From NCBI GenBank assembly GCA_022804995.1, contig JAAWUC010000008.1, forward strand, positions 1-36,629: a DNA stretch of 36,629 bases, in the 5' to 3' direction. Shown piece by piece: positions 1-9,317 of this stretch. The notes beneath the pieces were generated by a model, which was given only the letters and a program-made list of their open reading frames with translations, was not told the DNA's origin and did not search any database. A program made the position numbers and the translations under genes. The DNA is from Oscillospiraceae bacterium (GTDB lineage Bacteria; Bacillota; Clostridia; Oscillospirales; Oscillospiraceae). Position 1 is the stretch's first letter, and every line of letters starts with the position of its first letter.

Positions 1-45
1 TTTTCTTTGCAAAGAAAAGAATGAAGAACCGACAGGAGGGCGGCA

Positions 46-888
46 ATGAGCGGAAAATTGTACCTGGTGGCAACGCCCATCGGAAACCTGGGCGACCTGA
101 GCCCGCGGGCGGCGGAAACGTTGGCGGCGGCGGATTTTGTGGCGGCGGAGGATACCCGCGTGTCGCTGAAGCTGCTGAACCATTTTAATATCAAAAAGCC
201 TCTGGTCAGCTACCACGAGCACAATCAGGCAATCTCTGGTCCGGCTATCCTGAACCGCCTCCTGTCGGGAGAAACCTGCGCCCTGGTCACAGACGCCGGT
301 ACCCCCGCCGTCAGCGACCCGGGGGAGGGGCTCGTAGCCCTGTGCGCCGAAAACGGCGTGGAGGTCCTGGCCATCCCCGGGTGCTGCGCCGCCGTGTCCG
401 CCCTGGCGGTGAGCGGCCTGCCCACGGGCCGCTTCGTCTTTGAGGGCTTCCTCCCCGCGAACAGGGGAGAGCGGCGGGAGCGGCTGGCGGAGCTGGCCGG
501 GGAGGAGCGGACCATGATCCTCTACGAGGCCCCTCACCGCCTGCGGGCGACCCTGGCGGACCTGGCGGAGGCCTTCGGGGAGCGCCGGGTCACCCTGTGC
601 CGGGAGCTGACCAAGCTCCATGAGGAGACGCGGCGGACGACTCTCTCGGAGGCCCTGGCCCGCTACACAGAGAACGATCCGAAGGGCGAATTCGTCCTGG
701 TGCTGGCCGGGCGGGAGCGCCCGGCGGAGCGCGCCGTTACCCTGGAGGAGGGCGTGGACATGGTGCTCTCCCGGCGGGAGAAGGGGGAGCGGATGAAGGA
801 CGCCGTGCGGCAGGTGGCCTCGGATACGGGACTGGGCCGCAACGAGCTCTACCAAGCGGCCCTGCGGGCGGCGCAGGAGCAGCTGTGA
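46..888 (+). CDS. rsmI: 16S rRNA (cytidine(1402)-2'-O)-methyltransferase RsmI
   Basis: 280 aa ORF; N-terminus MSGKLYLVATPIGNLGDLSPRA and AEDTR, TDAGTPAVSDPG motifs typical of RsmI; aggagg RBS upstream. Confidence 0.97.
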   Translation: MSGKLYLVATPIGNLGDLSPRAAETLAAADFVAAEDTRVSLKLLNHFNIKKPLVSYHEHNQAISGPAILNRLLSGETCALVTDAGTPAVSDPGEGLVALCAENGVEVLAIPGCCAAVSALAVSGLPTGRFVFEGFLPANRGERRERLAELAGEERTMILYEAPHRLRATLADLAEAFGERRVTLCRELTKLHEETRRTTLSEALARYTENDPKGEFVLVLAGRERPAERAVTLEEGVDMVLSRREKGERMKDAVRQVASDTGLGRNELYQAALRAAQEQL

Positions 889-906
889 AACGCGCAGGGG
901 CAAAGG

Positions 907-940
907 AAAAACGCGGACCGGAATTCGGTCCGCGTTTTTT
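907..940. terminator. Bidirectional intrinsic terminator between convergent rsmI and trmB
   Basis: aaaaacgcggaccggaattcggtccgcgtttttt: GC-rich inverted repeat with A-run on one side and T-run on the other. Confidence 0.9.
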
Positions 941-943
941 CAC

Positions 944-1582
944 CTACAGCCTCGTCCCCACACAGCGGTGAATGGGAATGCCCTGGGAATAAAACTTCGC
1001 CTCGTAGTCCGTCATGACGCCCTGAGGGCCGTTCTCATGGAGATTATGGGAGACCTCGCTGAGGGCATACCCCGCCGCCGGGAACTCATGGAGGGAGAAG
1101 GCAAAAAGCGGGGCGTTGTCCGTCTTGAAGTGGACCTGTCCCCCGGGGCGCAGGGCTTTCCCGTATGTCTCCAAAAACCCCCGGTGGGTCAGGCGGCGCT
1201 TGGCCTGCCCATTGGGGGGCCAGGGGTCGCAGAAGTTGATGTAGACAAGGTCAACCTCGTCCTGTGCGAAGTAGTCCGGCACCAGGGCCGCGTCCCCCAC
1301 CACAAAAAAGACGTTCCTGAGCTCCGCCTCCACCGCCCGCTCCATGGCCACCACCAGGGCGTCCGGCACCTTCTCGATGGCAATAAACAGGACCTCCGGG
1401 TTCTGCCGGGCCGTCTCCACCGTGAAGCGCCCCTTCCCGCAGCCCAGCTCCACCCGCAGTTCCCTGGCCCCGGGCATCAGCCGCTCCCGCCAGCGCCCCC
1501 GCATGGAAAAGCCGTCCTGCACATGGCAGGCGGCGCAGCGCTCCATCCGGGGAATGAGATTTTTCTTTTTCCGCATCCTCAT
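944..1582 (-). CDS. trmB: tRNA (guanosine(46)-N7)-methyltransferase TrmB
   Basis: ORF with ELGCGKGRFTVETA, YINFCDPWPPNGQAKRRLTH motifs; start chosen at MRMRKKKNLIPRM because of the upstream gggagg. Confidence 0.95.
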   Translation of the reverse strand: MRMRKKKNLIPRMERCAACHVQDGFSMRGRWRERLMPGARELRVELGCGKGRFTVETARQNPEVLFIAIEKVPDALVVAMERAVEAELRNVFFVVGDAALVPDYFAQDEVDLVYINFCDPWPPNGQAKRRLTHRGFLETYGKALRPGGQVHFKTDNAPLFAFSLHEFPAAGYALSEVSHNLHENGPQGVMTDYEAKFYSQGIPIHRCVGTRL

Positions 1583-1714
1583 AAGGGACACCTCCCGACT
1601 GTTTTCGCCCAATCATACCACACAGCGTCTGAAAACACAAGGCGGAACCCGGCGAAACATCCCCGCTCCTGCCGGCGGCGGACAGGCTGTGTGCGTTTTC
1701 ACGGAAAAATCATC

Positions 1715-1743
1715 TTCACAAATATTAAAAATTGTGCTATACT
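1715..1743 (+). promoter_or_regulatory. Putative sigma-A promoter
   Basis: TTCACA-N17-TATACT upstream of the 1776 start. Confidence 0.65.
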
Positions 1744-1775
1744 ACAAATAAGAACAGAGAAAGGGAGGGTTCAAG

Positions 1776-2399
1776 ATGGAAAAGCTGGTAATCACCATTG
1801 GACGGCAGTGCGGCAGCGGGGGCCATTCCATCGGGAAGCTGTTGGCCGGGCGGCTGGGACTGGCCTTTTACGACAAGGAGATCGTGGAGCTGACAGCGGC
1901 AAAGACGAAGCTCTCACCGGAGTTCATCCGCACCCACGGGGAGTATTTCCACGGGGGAGCTCTGGGCCATATCATGGGCTACGGGACCCGGTTCGACGGC
2001 CCGGCCAAAACCGGCAGCGCCCTCACCGACCAGCTCCACCAGGCCCAGAGCGAGATCATCCAGGAAGTGGCGGCGCAGGAGCCCTGCGTCATTGTGGGGC
2101 GGTGCGCGGACCACGTGCTGGCGGGAAAGGTCCCCACCCTGAACGTGTTCATCCACGCGGATATGCCCAGCAAGGTGGAGCGGAGCGTGGTGGAGCACGG
2201 CATGGACCGGGACCGGGCGGCCTCCATCCTCACCCGGCGGGATAAGGCCCGGGCCCACCACTACCGCTTCTACACCGAGCGGAAGTGGGGGGATCCCCGG
2301 AACTACGACCTCTGCCTGGACAGCGGGCGGCTGGGTATTGAAAATTGCGTGGCTATCATCGCCGACGCCTATGGGCGGATGCGGGTCTTAGCCGGGTAG
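1776..2399 (+). CDS. Cytidylate kinase-like family protein
   Basis: MEKLVITIGRQCGSGGHSIGKLLAGRLGLAFYDKEIV P-loop-like N-terminus and CVIVGRCADHVL motif of cytidylate kinase-like proteins. Confidence 0.88.
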   Translation: MEKLVITIGRQCGSGGHSIGKLLAGRLGLAFYDKEIVELTAAKTKLSPEFIRTHGEYFHGGALGHIMGYGTRFDGPAKTGSALTDQLHQAQSEIIQEVAAQEPCVIVGRCADHVLAGKVPTLNVFIHADMPSKVERSVVEHGMDRDRAASILTRRDKARAHHYRFYTERKWGDPRNYDLCLDSGRLGIENCVAIIADAYGRMRVLAG

Positions 2400-2846
2400 C
2401 CGCTCCTCCAGGCGCAGCAGAAACCGCTTGATCTCCAGCCCGCCGGTGTACCCCACCAGCTGTCCGCCGGCGCCGATGATCCGGTGGCAGGGGATGATGA
2501 TGGGGATCGGGTTGCGGCTGTTGGCCTGGCCCACGGCCACCGCGCCGCCGGGCTTGCCCAGCCGGACGGCGATGTCCCGATAGCTGGCGGTGGCGCCGTA
2601 GGGGATCTCCCGCAGGGCGCTCCAGACCGCCAGCTGGAAGGCTGTCCCCACCGGCGCCAAGGGGACCGTAAATTCCCGGCGGACTCCGGCGAAATACTCC
2701 TCCAGCTCACGGGCGGCCAGCTCCAGAGCGGGGGAGGGGCTGCCCGCCCCCGCCTGCCCGCCGCCGAAGGAGAGCCGGGTCAGCGCGTCCTCCGTCCCGG
2801 TGAGGGTCAGGGGGCCGACGGGGCTCTGGATCACATGCTCAAACAT
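2388..2846 (-). CDS. ogt: Methylated-DNA--[protein]-cysteine S-methyltransferase
   Basis: Active site motif IPIIIPCHRIIGAGGQLVGYTGGLEIKRFLL. Confidence 0.95.
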   Translation of the reverse strand: MFEHVIQSPVGPLTLTGTEDALTRLSFGGGQAGAGSPSPALELAARELEEYFAGVRREFTVPLAPVGTAFQLAVWSALREIPYGATASYRDIAVRLGKPGGAVAVGQANSRNPIPIIIPCHRIIGAGGQLVGYTGGLEIKRFLLRLEERLPG

Positions 2847-2870
2847 AACGCGATACCTCCTGCCTGTAGA

Positions 2871-2904
2871 GAAGGGCCCCCGCGAACAGCGGAGGCCCTT
2901 TTTC
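2871..2904. terminator. Hairpin between pckG and ogt, possible terminator
   Basis: aagggcccccgcgaacagcggaggcccttttt inverted repeat; the U-tract is good only on the + strand. Confidence 0.5.
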
Positions 2905-2911
2905 AGGTTGG

Positions 2912-4681
2912 TTACTTCTTCAGGTTGTTCTCCAGGGTGTCCAGCTGCTGGAGCAGCTCCTTGGGCAGCTTATCGCCGAACTTGGCGTAGTACTCCCGGA
3001 TGCCCTTAGCCTCCTCGGCCCACAGCTCTTTGTCCACGCCCAGCAGGCCCTCGACAGTCTCCTTGCTGACGTCCAGACCTTCCAGGTTGATGTCCTCCGC
3101 CTTGGGCTGGAAGCCGATGGCGGTGTCCACAGCGCTAGTCTCGTCAAAGGCGCGCTTCATGATCCACTCCAGCACCCGCAGGTTGTCGCCGAAGCCGGGC
3201 CAAATGAAGTGGCCCTCGTCATCAGTGCGGAACCAGTTGACGTTGAAGATCTTGGGCAGCTTGTCCGCGCCGACCTTCTTGCCCATGTCCAGCCAGTGCT
3301 GCCAGTAGTCGCCCATGTGGTAGCCGCAGAAGGGCAGCATGGCCATGGGGTCGCGGCGCACGACGCCCACGGCGCCGGCGGCGGCGGCGGTGGTCTCCGA
3401 GGCCATGATGGAGCCGACGAACACGCCGTGCTCCCAATCCCGGGCCTGGTACACCAGGGGAGCGGTCTTGGCCCGGCGTCCGCCGAAGACAATGGCGCTC
3501 AGGGGCACGCCCTTGGGGTTCTCAAACTCGGGGGAGATGCAGGGGCAGTTGATGGCGGGGGCGGTGAAGCGGGAGTTGGGGTGCGCGCCCTTCTCGGTGC
3601 TCTCCTTGCCGTTCCAGGGGTTGCCCTTCCAGTCCACGGCGTGCTCCGGGGGATTCTTGTCCAGGCCCTCCCACCACACGGTGTTGTCGTCCAGGTTGTG
3701 GACCACGTTGGTAAAGATAGTGCCCTTCTGAGTGGAGGCCAGGGCGTTGGGGTTGCTCTTGACGTTGGTGCCGGGGGCCACGCCGAAGAAGCCGTACTCG
3801 GGGTTCATGGCCCACAGGCGGCCGTCCTCGCCCACGCGGATCCAGGCGATGTCGTCGCCCACGCACCAGACCTTCCAGCCCTTCTCGCGGTAAGCCTCGG
3901 GGGGAATGAGCATGGCCAGGTTGGTCTTGCCGCAGGCGGAGGGGAAGGCGGCGGCCAGGTAGCGGACCTCGCCGGCGGGGTTCTGGAGGCCCAGAATCAG
4001 CATATGCTCGGCCATCCAGCCCTGCTCGTGGCCCAGGTGGGAGGCGATGCGCAGGGCGAAGCACTTCTTGCCCAGCAGCACGTTTCCGCCGTAGCCGGAG
4101 TTGACGGACATGATGGTGTTGTCCTCGGGGAAGTGGACAATATAGCGGTTCTCGGGGTCGATGTCCGCCTTGGCATGGAGGCCCTTGATGAAGTCGTCGC
4201 CCAGCTTCTCAGCCACGGCGGTGCCCACCCGGGTCATGATGCACATGTTGAGCACCACGTAGATGGAATCGGTCAGCTCAATGCCGTACTTGGCAAAGGG
4301 GGATCCCACCACGCCCATGGAGTAGGGAATGACGTACATGGTACGGCCCTTCATGGCGCCGGTGTAGAGCTTATTGAGCTTGGCATACATCTCTTTGGGG
4401 TCCATCCAGTTGTTGGTGGGGCCGGCGTCCTCCTTCTTGCGGCAGCAGATGAAGGTCCGGTCCTCTACGCGGGCCACGTCGTTGACGGCGGTGCGGTGGA
4501 GGTAGCAGCCGGGCAGCTTCTCCTGGTTGAGCTGCTCGATCTCGCCGGTGGAACAGGCCTCGGCCCGCAGGGCGTCGATCTGCTCCTGGGAGCCGTCAAT
4601 CCAGACGATTTTGTCGGGCTGGGTCATCTTGGCCATCTCGTCGATCCAGGCGAGAACGGCCTTATTGCTTGTGAGAGCCAT
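2912..4681 (-). CDS. pckG: Phosphoenolpyruvate carboxykinase (GTP)
   Basis: 589 aa from MALTSNKAVLAWIDEM; FPSACGKTNLAML kinase motif; RBS aggagg; the longer ORF start at 5365 is an artefact. Confidence 0.96.
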   Translation of the reverse strand: MALTSNKAVLAWIDEMAKMTQPDKIVWIDGSQEQIDALRAEACSTGEIEQLNQEKLPGCYLHRTAVNDVARVEDRTFICCRKKEDAGPTNNWMDPKEMYAKLNKLYTGAMKGRTMYVIPYSMGVVGSPFAKYGIELTDSIYVVLNMCIMTRVGTAVAEKLGDDFIKGLHAKADIDPENRYIVHFPEDNTIMSVNSGYGGNVLLGKKCFALRIASHLGHEQGWMAEHMLILGLQNPAGEVRYLAAAFPSACGKTNLAMLIPPEAYREKGWKVWCVGDDIAWIRVGEDGRLWAMNPEYGFFGVAPGTNVKSNPNALASTQKGTIFTNVVHNLDDNTVWWEGLDKNPPEHAVDWKGNPWNGKESTEKGAHPNSRFTAPAINCPCISPEFENPKGVPLSAIVFGGRRAKTAPLVYQARDWEHGVFVGSIMASETTAAAAGAVGVVRRDPMAMLPFCGYHMGDYWQHWLDMGKKVGADKLPKIFNVNWFRTDDEGHFIWPGFGDNLRVLEWIMKRAFDETSAVDTAIGFQPKAEDINLEGLDVSKETVEGLLGVDKELWAEEAKGIREYYAKFGDKLPKELLQQLDTLENNLKK

Positions 4682-4837
4682 GGTAGGTTTCCTCCTGTAT
4701 TTGAATTTTTCAGAAAGCCAACGTTTCCTGACTACCATGATACTAAAATCTTTTGGAAAATGCAAGGGGGTTGGAAAAAAAACCACAGAAAAATAGCCGG
4801 GTCCGCCGGGCGGAAGCCTTGACGCCGGGCGGGCCGC

Positions 4838-4866
4838 TTTACAAGCGGCGTGAAAACTGCTATACT
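4838..4866 (+). promoter_or_regulatory. Putative sigma-A promoter of the cobI/hem operon
   Basis: TTTACA-N17-TATACT; the -35 box lies inside the inverted repeat gccgctttacaagcggc. Confidence 0.65.
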
Positions 4867-4900
4867 GTGCGAAAATGGGACAGTAAAGGAGAGCATCCAT

Positions 4901-5593
4901 ATGACAAACGGAAAACTCACCGGCGTGGGCGTAGGGCCCGGGGATCCGGAGCTTTTGACCCTCAAGGCGGTCCGCGTCCTGCGGGAGGCGGACGTTGTCG
5001 CCGTGCCGGATAAGGGCGCGGGGGAGCGGACCGCCTTGTCCATCGCGGCGGCGCACATCCAGGACAAGCCCATCCTCTCCTGCGTTACCCCCATGGTCCG
5101 GGACAAGGCCGCCCTGGCGGAGGCCCACAAGGCCGTTGCGGACAGGCTCTGCGCCCTGCTGGAGGAGGGAAAGCGGGTGGCCTTCATCACCCTGGGGGAC
5201 CCCTCCATCTACTCCACCTATCTCTACGTCCACCGGCTGGTGCTGGCGCGGGGATATGCGGCGGAGCTGGTGCCGGGAGTGCCCTCCTTCTGCGCCGCCG
5301 CCGCGAGTCTGAACATGGGGCTGTGCGAGGGCAGTGAGCGGCTGCTCATCGTCCCTGCCTCCCACCGGGATATTTCCGACTGTCTGGACACCGACGCCAA
5401 CCTGGTGTTCATGAAGGCCGGGAAGGACCTGGGGGCCCTGCGGGACCGGTTGGCCCGGGAGAGGCTTTTGGAGAACGCCTCCCTGGCGGCCAACTGCGGC
5501 ATGGAGGGGGAGGTCCTCTGCCCCCGGCTGTCGGAGCTGGAGGAGGAGACGGGGTATTTTTCCCTGGTCGTCGTCAAGCGGGGGGAGAAATGA
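4901..5593 (+). CDS. cobI: Precorrin-2 C(20)-methyltransferase
   Basis: GVGVGPGDPELLTLKAVRVLREADVV and ITLGDPSIYSTY motifs of the tetrapyrrole methylase family; start ATG 4901 chosen over ORF start 4850. Confidence 0.9.
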   Translation: MTNGKLTGVGVGPGDPELLTLKAVRVLREADVVAVPDKGAGERTALSIAAAHIQDKPILSCVTPMVRDKAALAEAHKAVADRLCALLEEGKRVAFITLGDPSIYSTYLYVHRLVLARGYAAELVPGVPSFCAAAASLNMGLCEGSERLLIVPASHRDISDCLDTDANLVFMKAGKDLGALRDRLARERLLENASLAANCGMEGEVLCPRLSELEEETGYFSLVVVKRGEK

Positions 5594-6030
5594 GTCTGCG
5601 GTTTCCCTTCTTTGTGGATTTGAGCGGCAAAAAAGCGGTGGTCGTCGGCGGCGGGACGGTGGGGCTCCGGCGGGCCAGAGTACTGCGGGATTTCGGCGCG
5701 GCGGTTACGGTGGTTGCGCCGTCCCTCGGAGCCCCGCTGGAGGGGGTCGCGCATATCGCCCGGCGCTATCAGGCGGGCGATCTGGCGGAGGCCTTTCTGG
5801 CCGTAGCGGCCACGGACGACCGGGCGGTGAACCGGGCCGTCTGGGAAGAGGCCCAGGGCCGCGGCGTCTGGGTCAACGTGTGCGACTGTCCGGAGGAGTG
5901 CGGGTTTTTCTTCCCCGCCGTCTGCCGGTCGGGACATCTGGCGGCCGGGGTGGCGGGAGACGGCACTGACCACCGCCGCACCGCCCAGGCCGCCGCCGCT
6001 ATTCGGAAAGCATTGGAGGAGCTGCCATGA
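5590..6030 (+). CDS. Precorrin-2 dehydrogenase / sirohydrochlorin ferrochelatase-type NAD-binding protein (CysG N-terminal/Met8-like)
   Basis: FPFFVDLSGKKAVVVGGGTVGLRRARVLRDFGAAVTVVAP; start overlaps cobI stop. Confidence 0.92.
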   Translation: MSLRFPFFVDLSGKKAVVVGGGTVGLRRARVLRDFGAAVTVVAPSLGAPLEGVAHIARRYQAGDLAEAFLAVAATDDRAVNRAVWEEAQGRGVWVNVCDCPEECGFFFPAVCRSGHLAAGVAGDGTDHRRTAQAAAAIRKALEELP

Positions 6031-6893
6031 AAATACGCGTGGGAAGCCGGGAGAGCCGTTTGGCGGTCGTCCAGGCGGAGCTGCTGGTGGAGGCCGTCCG
6101 CGCCGCCCGCCCGGATATCGAGTGGGAGCTCGTGACCATGAAGACCACCGGCGATAGGATTCTTGACCGAACCCTGGACAAAATCGGCGGCAAGGGCCTC
6201 TTTGTCCGGGAGCTGGATCAGGCCCTGCGGGAGGGGCGGGTGGATGTGACCGTCCACAGCTGCAAGGATCTGCCTATGGAGGAGGACCCGGAGCTGCCCA
6301 TCGCGGCCTTCTCCAGGCGGGAGGACCCCCGGGACGCGCTTATCCTGCCGGAGGGCGCGGCGGAGCTGGATTTCTCCAGGCCCATCGGCTGTGCCAGCCT
6401 CCGGCGGAAGATTCAGCTCCAGAAGCTCTTTCCCCAGGCGTGCATTGAGCCAGTGCGGGGGAACGTGCTGACGAGGCTGGAGAAGCTGGACGGCGGACAG
6501 TTCTCCGCCCTGGTGCTGGCGGCGGCGGGGCTGAAGCGCCTGGGGCTGGAGAGCCGGATCTCCCGGATCTTTTCTGCGGACGAGCTCCTGCCCGCCGCGG
6601 GCCAGGGGATTTTGGCCGCCCAGGTCCGCTCCGGGGAGGATACCTCCTGGCTGGCCCCCTTCGCGGACCGGGAGAGCGGCGTCCGGGCCCGGGCGGAGCG
6701 GAGCTTTGTCAAAGCCCTGGGCGGCGGGTGCAGCTCCCCGATTGCCGCCTTCGCGGTGGTGGAGGGGGAGACGATGCTCCTCACCGGCATGGGCGCCGGG
6801 GGAGAAAAAAGCGCCCTCACCGGACCCGCCGGCCAGCCGGAGGAGCTGGGTTGGGCCCTGGCGGAGCGGATGCGGAGGGAGGGACACGCATGA
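6027..6893 (+). CDS. hemC: Hydroxymethylbilane synthase
   Basis: MKIRVGSRESRLAVVQAELL, GKGLFVRELDQAL, GGGCSSPIAAFA cofactor-attachment motif. Confidence 0.97.
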   Translation: MKIRVGSRESRLAVVQAELLVEAVRAARPDIEWELVTMKTTGDRILDRTLDKIGGKGLFVRELDQALREGRVDVTVHSCKDLPMEEDPELPIAAFSRREDPRDALILPEGAAELDFSRPIGCASLRRKIQLQKLFPQACIEPVRGNVLTRLEKLDGGQFSALVLAAAGLKRLGLESRISRIFSADELLPAAGQGILAAQVRSGEDTSWLAPFADRESGVRARAERSFVKALGGGCSSPIAAFAVVEGETMLLTGMGAGGEKSALTGPAGQPEELGWALAERMRREGHA

Positions 6894-8389
6894 GCGGAAA
6901 CGTGATTCTGGTGGGCGCGGGCCCCGGCGACCCCGGCCTGCTGACCGTCAAGGGCCGGGAGGCCCTGGCCCAGGCGGAGGTGGTGGTCTACGACCGGCTC
7001 ATCAGCCCCGCCATCCTCGCCATGATTCCCGAGGGGGCGGAGGCCATCGACGTGGGCAAGCGGGCCGCGCGGCACACGGTCCCCCAGCGGGAGATTAACC
7101 AGATCCTGCTGCGGAAGGCCCAGGAGGGCAAACACGTAGTCCGCCTGAAGGGCGGGGACCCCTTTGTCTTTGGCCGGGGCGGCGAGGAGCTGGAGATTCT
7201 GGCGGAAAATGGCATTGATTTCCAGGTCATCCCCGGCGTCACCTCCGCCGTGGCGGCGGCGGCTTACGCGGGGATCCCAGTGACCCACCGGGACTGCTGC
7301 TCCTCCCTCCATGTCGTCACCGGCCACCGGCGGGAGGGAACGGCCCTGGATATCCAGTTCCGCGCTCTGGTCCAGGGGGGCGGGACGCTGGTGTTTCTCA
7401 TGGGGGTGGGGGCTCTGCCGGAGATTGTCTCCGGCCTGCTGGAGGCCGGCATGGCCCCGAACACCCCCGCCGCGATGGTGGAGCGGGGAACCACGCCCTG
7501 CCAGCGGCGGTGCGGCGGAACGCTGTCCAATCTGCCGGAACGGGCGGCGGAAATGGGGATTTCCAGCCCCGCCGTTATTGTGGTGGGGCAGGTCTGCGCC
7601 CAGGCGGAAAAATTTGACTGGTTCAGCCGCCTGCCTCTGAAGGGGAGGAGGATTCTGGTCACGCGGCCCAAGGAGCGGGCCGGGGCTCTGTCGGAGAAGC
7701 TGCGGGCGCTGGGGGCGGATGTGACGGAGTATCCCTGCATTGCCACGGTTCCGCTGGACCCCTGCCCGGAGCTGGAGGAGGCGCTGGGCCGCCTGTCCCG
7801 GTATGAGTGGCTGGCGTTCACCAGCCCCGCCGGGGTGGAGGCTGTCTGGCGCTGCCTGGGGCGGCTGGGCAGGGATGCCCGAGCTTTCGGAAATATAAAG
7901 CTGGCGGCTATCGGCGGCGGCACCGCCAAGGCCCTGGAGGGCCACGGGCTGTCTGCCGACCTGGTGCCGGAGGTATATGACGCGCGGCATCTGGGGATGG
8001 CCCTGGCGGGAGCCGCTAAGGCCAGGGTGCTGATCCTGCGGGCCCAGGAGGGCTCCCCTGCCCTGACGGAAGCGCTTAGCGGCGCGGGGGTGAGCTATGA
8101 CGACATCGCCGTTTACCGTACGATTTACCAGAATCCCCGCTGGGCGGAGCTGCGGCGGGCCCTGGACGCCGGCGAGCTGGCGTATGTGACGTTTACCTCC
8201 GCCTCTACTGTCAAGGGCTTCGTCTCCACTGTAGGCGCGGACGCGGATTTTGGAAAAATCGTCGGCCTGTGTATCGGAGAACAGACTGCCGGCGAGGCGG
8301 AAAAGCACGGTATTCCCGTACAGGTTGCGGAAAAAGCCACGGTTGACGCGCTGGTGGCGCTGGCCGCAAAAGCGTGCCGGGAGCGATGA
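6890..8389 (+). CDS. cobA-hemD: Fused uroporphyrinogen-III C-methyltransferase / uroporphyrinogen-III synthase (CobA-HemD)
   Basis: MSGNVILVGAGPGDPGLLTVKGREAL and VVRLKGGDPFVFGRGGEE (CobA) followed by LKGRRILVTRPKERAGALSEKLRALGADV (HemD domain). Confidence 0.95.
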   Translation: MSGNVILVGAGPGDPGLLTVKGREALAQAEVVVYDRLISPAILAMIPEGAEAIDVGKRAARHTVPQREINQILLRKAQEGKHVVRLKGGDPFVFGRGGEELEILAENGIDFQVIPGVTSAVAAAAYAGIPVTHRDCCSSLHVVTGHRREGTALDIQFRALVQGGGTLVFLMGVGALPEIVSGLLEAGMAPNTPAAMVERGTTPCQRRCGGTLSNLPERAAEMGISSPAVIVVGQVCAQAEKFDWFSRLPLKGRRILVTRPKERAGALSEKLRALGADVTEYPCIATVPLDPCPELEEALGRLSRYEWLAFTSPAGVEAVWRCLGRLGRDARAFGNIKLAAIGGGTAKALEGHGLSADLVPEVYDARHLGMALAGAAKARVLILRAQEGSPALTEALSGAGVSYDDIAVYRTIYQNPRWAELRRALDAGELAYVTFTSASTVKGFVSTVGADADFGKIVGLCIGEQTAGEAEKHGIPVQVAEKATVDALVALAAKACRER

Positions 8390-8832
8390 AAAAATACCGA
8401 TTCGGTTTTGAGCCCTGGGGGCTGCTGCTGTTCCTGGTGGTCATGCTCCCCAACTTGATCTGGTTTGCCGTCCCGGCCCCCAATGACATCCTGCGGGAAG
8501 GGCCGGCTGGGGGATTTGTGGACAGTGCCGCTTCCGTTTTCCAGATTTTGATGGCTGCCGCGCTCTGCCTGCTCGTGAACAGGGAGCGCGGGCCGCTGCG
8601 GCTGACGCCGCTGATTTTTGCCGCCGGGGGCTGCGTCCTGCTCTACTATGCCGGATGGGCCTGGTACTATATGGCATTTACCGGTCCGCCGGTAATTGTG
8701 CTGCTGACACTTCCGCCGTGCCTGGCTTTCGCCTTTTTCACCATTGACCGGAGGAATTTTGTCGCGGTGCTGGCTGTTTCCGCCTTTACCCTCTGTCATC
8801 TGACATCTGCTGCCGTTCATTTTATATTATAG
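8386..8832 (+). CDS. Hypothetical integral membrane protein inside the tetrapyrrole operon
   Basis: ORF from ATG overlapping the hemD stop (atga); several hydrophobic segments; no family recognised. Confidence 0.75.
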   Translation: MKKYRFGFEPWGLLLFLVVMLPNLIWFAVPAPNDILREGPAGGFVDSAASVFQILMAAALCLLVNRERGPLRLTPLIFAAGGCVLLYYAGWAWYYMAFTGPPVIVLLTLPPCLAFAFFTIDRRNFVAVLAVSAFTLCHLTSAAVHFIL

Positions 8833-8845
8833 GAGGAACTGGGAC

Positions 8846-9292
8846 TTGAAAACGCTTCCCACCGCTACGGAGGACAGCGCAATTCTTGCGCTCCTGGAAG
8901 AATGGACAGAGCTGCTGGCCTGCGAAAAATACGAGGAAGCCCTTGCCCTGCTCCCGCCCGACCCGGAGCAGCAATGGACGCCCGCGCTTCTGGCGTCCGC
9001 CGTCTACGGCTATGGCTGTCCCGGCTATACCAGGGAGGAAGCCGCGCGGGTATTTGGCCGGGCGGACTACAAGGTTACCTCCCTTCGCGGCAGTCCCTGC
9101 CGGGAGCGGATCCTGCGGAGCGTTGACATCTGCCGCTTCACACCGAAGGCCTGCCCGGAGACGCTTGGGATGGTCCACTATTTCAACATCCCCTTGAACG
9201 GGGAAATGAGCGACCTCACCGGAATTTTTTATTTGCGAAAACTGTCGGAAACCTCCATGACCCTGGAATTTCACGACCTGCACGTCATGTAA
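8846..9292 (+). CDS. Hypothetical soluble protein (~148 aa)
   Basis: TTG start preceded by aggagg; C-terminus NIPLNGEMSDLTGIFYLRKLSETSMTLEFHDLHVM resembles a recurrent conserved-hypothetical C-terminal motif, family not certain. Confidence 0.7.
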   Translation: MKTLPTATEDSAILALLEEWTELLACEKYEEALALLPPDPEQQWTPALLASAVYGYGCPGYTREEAARVFGRADYKVTSLRGSPCRERILRSVDICRFTPKACPETLGMVHYFNIPLNGEMSDLTGIFYLRKLSETSMTLEFHDLHVM

Positions 9293-9317
9293 CAATATCA
9301 AAGGAGGACTTTGCCCT

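Noticed and set aside
968-2245. 425-aa + ORF spanning trmB antisense and the kinase gene in the wrong frame
   Set aside because: Crosses two real genes in non-coding frames
3209-4822. 537-aa + strand ORF over pckG
   Set aside because: Antisense artefact over an unambiguous PEPCK gene
6413-8308. 631-aa minus ORF over hemC and cobA-hemD
   Set aside because: Antisense artefact; no RBS or family and overlaps well-supported genes
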